Below are positions 45,633-57,000 of a DNA stretch of 64,000 nucleotides, piece after piece. The stretch lies in assembly GCA_002633005.1 (NCBI GenBank), contig NMRA01000645.1:1-64000 (forward strand). The letters are read 5' to 3'. A program made the translations under genes and the position numbers. This stretch comes from Phoronis australis (lineage: Eukaryota; Phoronida; Phoronidae). Numbering within the stretch: position 1 is the stretch's first letter; each line of letters starts with the position of its first letter. The notes under the pieces were generated by a model. The model saw only the letters and a list, made by a program, of their open reading frames with translations, was not told the DNA's origin and searched no databases.

Positions 45633-46492
45633 ACCCAATGGTTGTAGTTTTTAGGTTATTAGTTCATCGATTTTTAAAAATCGAAAACTGTACTTATTTT
45701 TACAGCTGAATACCGCCATGGTGTTCGTTTATAATGAAAATTAGTGGTTAATGCATTTTGAAAATTCGCCATTTTGTACAGTCAGAGACGTCTAATATAG
45801 TTTATACTCGGATAATTACATTTAATTGGGTCTTGCTCGCATCAGGCAATGTGGTCATCACAATTATACCTGATTCTGGCGCCGCGCTCTCTTTGATCCT
45901 GGTACAAGCCGCTCAGAAGGACGAGCGTTAAAAATTCCCGCATATATTTAGAAATGCGTGACTTGCTTGTGAGCGTATTATTCACTGTATGCTGGAATTG
46001 CACGACAAACATTAACCCCCATAATTGCGATCGTGTGCACACTAAATTTATCTGAAGTTATATTACAGCGAACATAACTGCATGGAAATCTAGTCCTAAT
46101 CGAAAGAATTTATTCACTCGAACATTCGACGTTTTACTTTAATTTTTACTTGTCATTATCTCCATTTGCATTTTGTAACCTACTGGTGAACTCGTGGACT
46201 AAAGCATTCACTGGGCTCATTGTCTAGCATTCGGGTCACTATGTGACGTCATTAGGTCAAAAACTAAGTGTAGAAGATGGCAGATGATTTGATTCGTTGT
46301 CGTTAGAGGAAGGTAAAGTTAAGACCGTTGGCAGTTTTCGTAACGTGTCGAGGGAATTTGATTTGGTTAGTACTAACACACTGAAAAAAAATTTTTCTCC
46401 CATTGACTTTTGGTTTATATCCATTTCACCAAGCTGTGAAAAGCCCTCCAGTGGACCTTCAGTTCTGTTTAAGCATAGATTACAGTGGCGGA

Positions 46493-48850
46493 TCTACGGG
46501 GGGGGGGGTTCAGGGGGTTTAAACCCCCCCTCGGGCCAGGACCCAAAAATTAAAAAAAAAACAAAAGCGTCTCCAGCAAAACAAAAAATGGCACCGCCAA
46601 CGTGTGTAAACCCCAAGTAAAGCAACTTGGAAAAAATTGAGCGGGGGTTCACTCTGAAAATATCTTTTTTTGCATTATGAATTGCTCAGTCTTTGTGGCT
46701 CATCGGCAAACGTGTGGGGATTTATTGTGCGCGCGCTTCCGTCGACACTTCTGAAGCATTTTAGATGGATTCACCGCTGAAAGAGCATTTCTATAGCTGA
46801 TTTCTTTAGGTAACTAGCTTCTTTACTCTGAGATATATTTTGATTTGATTAGGGAAATACTGCGGTGCCGCAACCCTGATATTCAGGCGAATTGACGAGC
46901 AACGTTTTTACCTTATCTGTCATGCCGTGTTATTCTATTACACTCCAAACGTTTGTTTGTAACTGATGTATAGTAAAGTTGTCTTGCGCAATATCATACA
47001 GTGTACATGTACATGTAATATTGTGTACATGTACATGTAATATTTTTGAAAAAAAAATCTTTTTCCGAAGAATTGCTATTGTGGCGGGCGCCGTGGTCTG
47101 GTCTCGAGTCCGTTTGAAGACACACTCTGTAACAAGTTATGTCTATAAAAGGAATGACCAAGGGGGCATTCATATTGAGAAAGTGACCGCATTCGCGAAA
47201 AGTGTACAGTACCAGAAATTGCGGGGAGGCTGTTCTTTCACAACAAAGTCTTGCGGGACTCGTGCGATGTTCAATAGGCCTCCTAAGGAGCCCTAGTTCC
47301 GACCTCAACACCTACCGTCTGTCTACCTGCAATAAGCACACTGCCATCTTCTATACTGGGAATTTCCGCAGAAAGGCTCACCAGATGAAACGCTCATGCC
47401 CATGGGCATTTATTTGATATTAGTACTTCGGATTTCATGCGTTCAGACACTAGGACGTTTATTTCGAAAATTGCAAGAGATGCAAATAGGTCCTGGGATG
47501 CTTCGTCAAGGTTTGAAGTAGTCCATGATGAACGGATCAAATTTAGTTGCGCATGTAAGTCTTTTGAATGGACTTGGCAACCTCAAGGGTCTTAGTGTCA
47601 ACTGAGCTGCGAAACGAGATGCTGACATTGTAGAGGCTTACAAGCTCATTGACACAGCAGTTGACGAAGTGCAAGCATTGGGAACAATTATCGAAGATAT
47701 CTGGGTAGAATGGTTCCAAGACGAGCAAATCATTGGATCCGATATACAAATTCTTCGGCAGTGTAGACAACAGAAGGATAGGTCTAACATATGAGTGACC
47801 ACTGGGGATTAAAATTTTAGAGAGAAGTTTTCAATTCAAAATTTTTTGTATAGTACACTTTAGGTCTCGCGACGGACCAGGCCAGCTTGATTTGTGTAGA
47901 TGCTGATTTTCAGTGTACTTCTGGTCCCTCAGCGAACTAGTCTTGTGATTTTTTTTACCAAAGTGTGCTTTGTAAAACTATTTATCTCAGCCAGTACTGT
48001 TTGGTCACACGACAGATCGACTGTTTTTATAATGATAATAAGCACAGGTGTACTCTTGGTCTCGTGACGGACCAGGTCAGCTTTTTGTGTACTCTCAGTG
48101 TACATCTGGTCCCTCTGCAAACTAGTCCAGTGTATCGTTTCACCACTGTGCACAGGATGTTTTGGTTTCGTGAAACTGTTTTCAGATGATTTGTTTCCTG
48201 ATAGATTTGTGATGTTTTTCAATTGTTGTCAACGTGATTCAGCTTAATATAGTGATACCTAATTATTTATTGTCGCTTTTAATAATAGAATATGAGTTAG
48301 AGCACCATTGTTCACCAGTTTTTCTCGTAATGAGACAGAACACATGTTTATTTCCGGACTAACAGTGCAGGTCTTCGTTCTTAAAAAACTTGAGGCTGCT
48401 GTTACGCGATCATCTGATATTCAAGTTTTTACGCCCCGTCGGTGCTCCTTAATTATGCTCTTGAATATTTGGAAATTGTCTAAACCCCTGTATACACACC
48501 ACACTTTTTCGTATATGACTTTTCACATGCTAAAAAGGTGTGTGTAAGCAGATGTTCCAACAAAATTTTTTGCTGGTGGCGTGACTCATACCCAGATGTG
48601 CACAATATGGTTTCACGAAACTTATGTGCCAAGGTCATGTGACGAAATCGAGAAGGGTTTTTAATTAAAAAAAACTCCAGAGACATGTTAAGTGCCAGAA
48701 ACTTACCAGGGTGCGTGGAAATTTCACTAGTTGGCTACAAAAACAAAAAAAAACCCTCCCGACCTCACCACGCTCGGCGCCACGCGCCTAGGATTCGACC
48801 TTGACGGGAATCCTAAACCCCCCCTTGGTGAAAACGTAGATCCGCCACTG
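46493..48850 (+). mobile_element. hAT-type DNA transposon, 2.36 kb, inactive
   Basis: The ends are CAGTGGCGGATCTACG (46493-46508) and its perfect inverse (48835-48850), each followed inward by G/C runs. GATTA flanks both sides (46488-46492 and 48851-48855), a 5-bp target duplication. Typical hAT duplications are 8 bp, so this is short, but the transposase remnant inside (47522-47794) is hAT-like. Inside are two TGTACATGTACATGTAATAT repeats (47001-47044) and a 70-80-bp direct repeat (47868 and 48054) around GACGGACCAGG.C.AGCTT. Confidence 0.85.
47522..47794 (+). pseudogene. hAT transposase C-terminal fragment (P52rIPK/ZMYM-like group)
   Basis: The frame reads NLVAHVSLLNGLGNLKGLSV, a TGA stop (47603-47605), then DADIVEAYKLIDTAVDEVQA, WVEWFQDEQIIGSDIQILRQ and CRQQKDRSN, ending at TGA 47792-47794. 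The KGLSVNLQ..D..DIVEAY..I..V...L, WF.E, P R.C.RQ.HRSN pattern is the C-terminal catalytic region of hAT transposases related to the 52-kDa repressor and ZMYM proteins. The N-terminal BED/TTF zinc finger and most catalytic residues are missing, so it cannot move itself. Confidence 0.75.
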
Positions 48851-48855
48851 GATTA

Positions 48856-50960
48856 TAGACAACAGATTCGCAACTTCGACATTTTCTTGTAAAATATCCT
48901 AGAGGAGGCGCCACCCTCTAAACATAGCAAACTCAGCTTCCAGTTAGTGTGACAGGAAATCTGTTTCACTGTCCATTATAGTAGACGACATACTTGCCAG
49001 AAATAAAGCGTGCTAGGTGTGCTAGGTGTCACTAGTGAATAGCGCCGTCATGGCTTATGGGTATGATTGTCCATTGAAAATACACAGAGTTGGCGGTCAA
49101 TGTACTATAGTTTAATTGGTTTAAGTAGGCGCTCTATTGCAGTTTTGCATGTGTTTAAGCGACTTCAAATCCAGATTATGTTGAAGAGGAGAAGTTTTCA
49201 TTTTCCCAACTCTGCTATAAAATTGATCTCGGCTTGTTCCTCACTGAGGTGAGACACTTTTCTGGGGATTGCAAGGAACTGACAGTTCGTTACTCTTTGA
49301 AACCATACTCCACGGTATAAAATGATACACCACAGCGAGCCAACTTGTAAAATGTGCTGTCGGCTCACGTAGCAAATTGTCAGCTTTTTCAAAGCCCTGA
49401 AAGCGCCTCCAGTTTGATTACGGAACAATTTTGAGACTAATTTTGTAGTGTAGTTAGGCAAAATCACGAGCTTAGGTTTTTGTGGTGTTAGGCAGGCTTA
49501 TTGTTATTGTAGATGCTTCAAATTTGTACCAGTTCCCTTTTTGAGAATTACTGATATATGCAGGCATTGAACGTTGATTCTCAATTCCAATGTTACTTTA
49601 GTTTCTGTGTCGCAAATTAACGTCTGTACCAACCGTAAATAACCCAAGGGCTCCTATTTGCATTTCATTATCTTTCAATGTCCATAAGACCGAGAGTGGA
49701 GCAGCCTGTAACTTAATTTTTAGTGACTTACTTAAACACACTCTGGATATTCAATGGTATGTATGCCATTAACTCTCTGTATTGCATTTTCTTGTAACTA
49801 AGGCGCTAGTACGAGAACTGCATAAAAACAAAACCGATAATTTTTTGCTTTCTATCGATTCCTTTAATAAAGCTCAAGCAAATAGCTCTGTTGCCACAAT
49901 TTCCTTTTTCACAGACAAAGACAAATCTTTGCATTCTACAATTATAATGAACTGATTGATACGTGTCACCTGTGGATGTGTACTCAGGTTCTGTGTATGA
50001 AGGCTACCCGAACAACAGGGCTCACACACTCATGAACACGGCTTGCGAACCTGTAAATTTAGCTCGCTGTCTTACAAACACAACCACTCAAAAGACACTG
50101 TTTTACTGACTCTCATGACTAAAAATTACTTGCATGACTGCAAAGAGTTAATTGGCCATGTTTACTTGTGCGGGAGCTTTGCTTTTTGGGTAAGTGCAGT
50201 AACCCATGCTTTGTGAGTGCGTGCTATGTTAGCGAGTCAGCGACCTGAGTTCATGAGTCCATGAGAAATGTTCACGAGTGCAGAGTCATGCTCACGAGTG
50301 CGCGACGCATGTCGTTTAGGAAGCCTGTTGTGTGAACAGCGTTTTGACACCAACAACCGAGGCTATTGGTTTTCTAGTGGCTCATTACACTAATTTACCA
50401 TACATCCATGTGCTTTGCTTTTGTATTTGAATGTGAAAAACATTGTCCTCTCAAACTGTCCCTCTGGGGAGTTTGATATGTGATATTATCGAACAAATGC
50501 AAATTAAGCTTTTACAGCAGCTTAGTTCAGAGACGTTGCCTTGGTGGTTGTATGTATTTATTGAGTTCTTTGTGTTTACTTTTCATTGAAAGGACGCTGC
50601 TGTACACTACGAAGTTCAGTTCTGGTATTATGATGCTACGGTTATTCATTGATTTTAAAAACCAATAGACATACAGCCAGATTCAAAGCAAAACCTCACT
50701 AATTTAGGACATAGCAGGGCGATCGAGTGAAATTTATGCTCTCGTTTTTTATTCCGGGTAAGCGACGTCAAAAATTAAATTTCACCGTTTTTAAGTGCAG
50801 TGCCATAGCTACCATCAGTTAGTACTTAGTGAAAGTGAGGGTATTCAAAACAATCTTTGGAAAACTGATCAAAAGGCAAGTTTGGCAAAAAGTCAAAGTT
50901 GGTGAGACTTTAGTGTATACTCTGTTGCCATTCGTTTTCTATTAATTCATTCTTGTTTTC
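48856..50960. other. Upstream region of the PPEF-type gene
   Basis: An 89-codon minus-strand frame (49198-49467) has no recognisable domain. Around 50215-50310 short CACGAGTGC / TCATGAGTCC motifs repeat irregularly. No promoter element identified; the 5' UTR acceptor follows at 50962. Confidence 0.35.
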
Positions 50961-50962
50961 AG

Positions 50963-51096
50963 TGATTGATTGATTGATTGGTGTCACTTCTGCCCAATGG
51001 AAGCTGTATAGACTGGTACCACTATGGGCTGTGGTCATTCGGTCGCCAGCGATAAGACTGCAAGCCCTGTGAAGAACAGCTCAGCTACTCTACATG
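50963..51096 (+). CDS. PPEF-type exon 1: 5' UTR end and start codon
   Basis: The acceptor TTCTTGTTTTCAG (to 50962) shows that at least one non-coding exon lies upstream. ATG at 51024 starts [18 protein letters not shown]. Met-Gly-Cys is the signal for N-myristoylation at Gly2 and palmitoylation at Cys3, as in vertebrate PPEF1 (MGC start). Donor CTACATG|GTAGGC, phase 1. A (GATT)n run is in the UTR. Confidence 0.85.
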
Positions 51097-54000
51097 GTAG
51101 GCACGAAAATTAAGATATAGAGAGATATTACAGTATACATTCTGTGATTTTCAAACACCGAAATGATCACATGAGCTGAAATCTGGCATGGTTGATTTTT
51201 TTATGTAAATGTTTTTCTTGAATTGAAACACCTTGAACGCTCACAGGCAGTAACTGCAGAAAATGCGATTTCGTAAGAACTTTATTACATGAAAGTCATG
51301 CCAATCCGTAGGTGACTATAACGATTGCAAACATATGAGTGCCCATGAAACGGTAGTTAGGAATTTTGTCCCCTCAGTTAGGCACAAATATATTGTAGAA
51401 ATACTCGTGTGTTTCTGTGAGGGATTTTGTGCTAGCTTCAGTTTAACCACTGGTATTGAATGGATCTAAATATTATGGAATTGACTAATAGACGCAGCCA
51501 ATGGAGCGATACCGGTTGCATTTTGCTTGCCACAAAAGGCACAAATTATGGGAAAGCAGTTGGGAAATACTTTTCAAATATGTTGTCATTTCTTAGTCTA
51601 GTAAGAGTATTTTACCACGCAAATTATAATTCTTATTTTTGGTAATACTTTGTTTAACGCTTACAAAATGTTAATCCTGTGTTTGAATGAAAAAAGGTTT
51701 TGTCACAATTGGCTTCTACGGGCACTGGTGCTCATGAATTCAAATGCATATACTTTGAGCCTTTTGTTACTAGCCAATAGATTGATACAAAACACAGAAA
51801 TGCTCTTATATGTCCCTGAGGACCAGTGCAGTACTATTGTTCTGTAATCTAGCCGTTTGGTAAGTGCACCCCACGTTGAGGAAAACATGACAGGCTTTAC
51901 TTTGTTGCACGGCAGCACAATTGGATATCAATATCATCATTCATCTGGTAATAGTCTCCAAAGTCTCCTTTATAGTACATGCTTGCGAACTCCAGCTTGC
52001 AAACTTTGATATGCATTCGTGTTACCTGATGATCACGGTATCCGATGTTTCTATAAAGTGTGAAAACATTAAATATTCTGCAGCTCTGATTCAAAGTTGA
52101 AGGTTAGTGATAGTCGCGACATACTTTTAGTGACGTTTGTTCTTTCTTCTCGGTTGGATGCCCTCCTCTTCTAAAACACTCCCTTTGAAAAATTGCTGCT
52201 TCAGTTTACGAAGTTCGCCTAGAAACGCTGGAGTTAAGCGTCAAATGTTGAACAACAGTGACAGAATTAAGGGAGGCCTGTATCAACCTGTGTTGCGCAA
52301 AAGAAAATAACTTTGGATTCAAACCCCTTACCAGTATAAAGGCACCCTCTAGTTGTTCTTTACTCAGAATGATGTAAAATCGCATGGTTTCTATGCATCC
52401 TCATATAAAATTTGGCATATAGGTTTCCATTGAGAAGATGATGACTCATTCTCATTTCTAGACAGATCTCATACTTTCTGTGCCACCTAGCGACTTTTAT
52501 CATTATTTACAAGTCTGATTTTGGCGTCTGCATATCTATCTGCCAAACTGCTGAAATGACCAATATGAAAATTGGCGGATGTGCTCCTTAAATGACAACA
52601 GCACAACTGACATTGATTTTGGATGGTTCTGACTATTGGTGTCAGCCCTAGTGGCATTTTTATGCACCCACATATTTATATATGGACGCATTATACCGTC
52701 ATCTCTGTCCGGCCATCCGTCTGGCGTCTGGTTCCGCTGCATTATCTCCAAAATGCCTTGACATATGTTTATGAAATTTTGCACATGTGTTCCTTCCATG
52801 GATGGGACGGCGTGAGCAAACTTTCGGACGGATCTGACTACCAGTGTGCCCCCTAGTGGCAATTGTAGTTTTTTACGTTTACCTCTATCTTCAAAAGTCC
52901 TGAACGGATTTTCATAAAATTTGGTATAAAGGCACCTAGTAGTCAGATGACGCTGCCCTTCCGTTTTCAGATGGATTCAATGTAGTTTGTGCCACCTAGT
53001 GGCCATTTTTACTGTTTTCGAGTTTTTTTGCGTGCACCCCTCTGTCAAGCAAACCGCTCAAAGGATGATTGTGAAAATTGGCAACTTCTTATTGTGAAGT
53101 AGACGGATGAAGATGATTTTTTGACGATTTTGACTACTGTGACGCCTCCTCATGGCAGTTTTGTTTTTTCGCGCCTATGGCGGTATCTCCTAAACCGTTG
53201 GAAGGATCTTTACAAAATTTAGTAAGAGTATTTATATGATGTTGAAAACAGACGACGGCAACTTTCGGACGGATGTGACTACTGGTGTGCCACGTTGTGG
53301 CAATTTTATGTTTTTACGTTTACCTCTGTATGTTTAAAGGTCCTCAACGTATTTTTATAAAATTTGGCATACAGGCATCTGTTAATGAGGTGACGCTATC
53401 CACTCGTTTTTGGATGGAATCCACGTATTTTGCACCACCTAGGGGCCATTTTTGCTGTTTTCGAGTCTGTTTTTTGGCGTCCACCCTTCTATCAGCCGAA
53501 TCATTCTAAGGATGGTTTTGAAAATTGGTGTTTATGTTCTCTGTGTGAAGAGGATGGTTGACGATGACGACTTTGACTTCTGTGGCGTCTCCAAATTCTA
53601 GTTTTGTTTTGTTTTGCGCCCATAGCTGTATCTCCTAAATCCACTGCTGGGTCTTTATTAAAGTGTATTTATATGAAGCTAACAACAGACAATGACGACT
53701 TTCAGGCGGATCCAATGAACACTGTGCCTCCTAGTGGCAGTTTTCATTTTATTCTGTTTTCCTCTGTTTCTCTGAAAGTCCGTGACAAATTTCTATGAAA
53801 TTTGGTGAATAGCTTTCTATTAAAGAAGCTATGACATGTTCCCATTTTCGTATTGATTGTACGTTTTTGCACCATCTAGTGGCCATTTTTATGACCAATA
53901 AACAATCCTAAAAGCACACCATTTGCAATGCATTTGTGGGCGCATTTCAACGCTCTGCGTTGCTCTTGTTTACATTGACTTGGTATGTTCCTGAATGGAT

Positions 54001-57000
54001 TTTTGTGAAATTTAGGCATTAAGTTTCTGTTAGAGGTGATGGCGTAGTCTTCTCATTTTCAACGTGTTAGACCTTTGCCGCACCACCTAGTGGCTATTTT
54101 GATGATGCTAATAATCACCCCTAGAAGTACACCTTTTGCGTTGCATTCGTGGGCGTCGAGCTTGAAGAGACTGGTCTTGAGCAACAACAAATTGTTAGTG
54201 TAATATTTAGTGGTCAAAATCAAAAGTCGGTTTTTGAGAAAGAAAAATAATAGCGGAATAAACTTTTACGTTCGTTTTAACCCTTGTTTTTGTGACTCTA
54301 CTTGCTAATCTATTTCCAGCCATCAAGGCTGCTGTGTTGATACAAAAGTGGTACCGCAGATACCAGGCTCGGCTGGAGACCAGGAAAAGGTGCACATGGA
54401 ATATCTTCCAGTCAATTGAGTATGCAGGAGAGCAGGATCAACTGAAGGTGGGTGGAGCTAGTGAGATGAGTGACAGGGGTAGACTTTAAGGGTAAGGGGG
54501 TGGGGGTACAATTAGTTTTTTTAGGGAAGAGGTTAGATGTATGCAGCTGTGGTGTTCTTGTCGTTAGTTAAAGGGTGGGATTCTTGTAAGAGGTACAGAA
54601 AGTGTTCATTTGAGTAATGGAGAGTCAAGGGAGGGTTGAATGGGAGGTGCTAGTTAGGGGAAGGACTGCAAATGATCAGGTTGGTCAAGGTCTGTTTAGG
54701 TGAGTAACAAGGGTATGAGGCTAAAATGATGAGATAGTTTATTTTATTGGTTTGAGGTGAGTGGCAATTAATCCGTTAAAATGCTTTGACATGAGTGGCA
54801 GCTGGTTAGTGTCATCATGCAATACCCAGGTTTGTGAGATAATATAAAATGAATTGATGTTTAGAACAATAGAACCTATATGTTGACTGGATTATATTAT
54901 TATATTGGATTATAATTTAATATTTTAGACATGTTAAGCATTCCGCTCTGGGTGTGAGCTCGTTCGTCCGCAAGTTGAGGTATCTTTAGTACAGCCGGCC
55001 ACATTACGAGTAGTAGTAGTGTCTCAGATAATGTGTTAACATTTCAGCTTCCTGTTTGATTTGAACCGGTGATAAGCGCTGAGTGGAATGTGCCTGAACA
55101 TTCGGTTGTTTCAACTTCTGCATTTTTCCATTTAATCAACAAACCAGGCACCAGCATTTTAATTAAACTGCCCTTGTGAAGTGAGTTCAGTGCCTGAGCG
55201 AAATGAAACTGAAAATGAAAGTTGCTGCTGCTGTCGCTGTTCTAATATTCTGTTGCAAAATACGGGGAAAATCTTGTTCTGTCAAATACTTATCTGGGAC
55301 TTCACTACAATACAGGCAGTAACACTTGTGTATGGTAGATGTTATGGATGATATGGGATGCTCCTGATCAGAACTAAATAAATGTTGCTATTTGAGAATA
55401 TTGTCATATTACACAATGAATAACAAGATTTTCCAAGAATACGGTACATGCTCATTGCCTATGGTCAGTCGTGTGATATCAACCGTACTAGGATATTACA
55501 GTTTTGTTCAGTGTCTTGTTTTGTTATTAATTCAAATATAGATGTTTACCATATGTTTTGTGCTATACGTTGTGACAAACAAAGAGACGTGTTTATTTTC
55601 CAAATTTTAGGAAAGTCACCATATACAGACTCGTTAACTTTTCATTTGATGAAATCAAAGCTGTCGTCATGTATAAAACACCTGATTATATGTCCATGCT
55701 TTAAAAGTCGTTTTCACAATTTGTTTTTAATCACGTACTTGTTAAAGAATATTGGTTTTTAATTTCAGTTGTACAGTTTCTTCAATGACCTGCTGGGACA
55801 GTTGGGTAATGACCCTGAGGCTGGGTCACATGTGGTTTCACTGCTGACCTCTGGTGGGAAAGCAGCAGGTATAGTACCTAAGTCAAGTAGACTGAAGCCT
55901 GAAGTAGAGTTGCTGTACGTGAACTTGGAATCCTGCTTGATCTCAAGATTAAGCGGACGTTGGTGTTGCGTGAACTTGGAATACCCGAGGCAACTTGACA
56001 AATTCACTCAAATAATCACGTTCGTGTTCATAAAAATTTGCACTGCACTAAATCAAGTTACATTTGAATAAAATAATGTCAATTTTAACCAACCTTTTCA
56101 ACTACGGGCGATCAGTTTCACCAACCAATAATCAATTTAGCCACTCACATATTCCTCCGGTTCAGCGACACAAGTTACAGTAAGGGAGAAAATGGTTGAT
56201 CGGGAGGCCAATAATTACACAAATTATTTTCACTGAACAAAAATTTCACCTTTTTGCCTTAAAGAATGTTCAGTTCCAAGTTCAAACATACGCGATCTTG
56301 AGATTAAGCAGGATTCCAAGTGCACACACAGCATCGTTGTGTTGTATATATTAAGATAACAAAATACTTTTGTTACCAAGTTCGCTTGCTATTGTCCATG
56401 TTTGTCCCTCTAATGTCAAGTTATACTGACCTCTCCGCAGTATGCGTGGTTAATTTAAGTGCTTTTCACTCGAAGTATGATTGATGTTTTTGGCCATCGA
56501 ATGGTGCTTCTCCTCTCCTCACAACTCATCTTGGGTATGTACTCACACAGATGTCTGCCTAAGCCCGTGGGCTTCTGTACGGATGTTTCTTGCAAACCCT
56601 CCTGTGTAAGGTCACCATTGCAAGCATTTTTAAGTTTAGTCTGCACGACGTCTGTTGTTCACATCACGTGACCTAATGAACATAAATCTGAGAAGATTTC
56701 TGCCCAGACTGTGACTCGAACGTGGGACCTTCTTCTAATCTAGTCTACTGAGTCATCGGGAGCACCGGTCGAACACAAAATTCCAATCAGACCTAGGTCA
56801 CCCTCATTTTTCTGAGCTCTCAATGATTCGATCAAGTGCTTATACCAGACAGATATAATAACAAAATTGATGAAGAACATTGACCCTTGGTAATGAAAGT
56901 ATTCAGTTTCCTTTGGGAATATTAAATAATTAGGCAATCATCAGCCTTCAGGTAGAATTTTTTCAAAATGAAATATTTGTGTATTGCTTGAGTCACAGTT

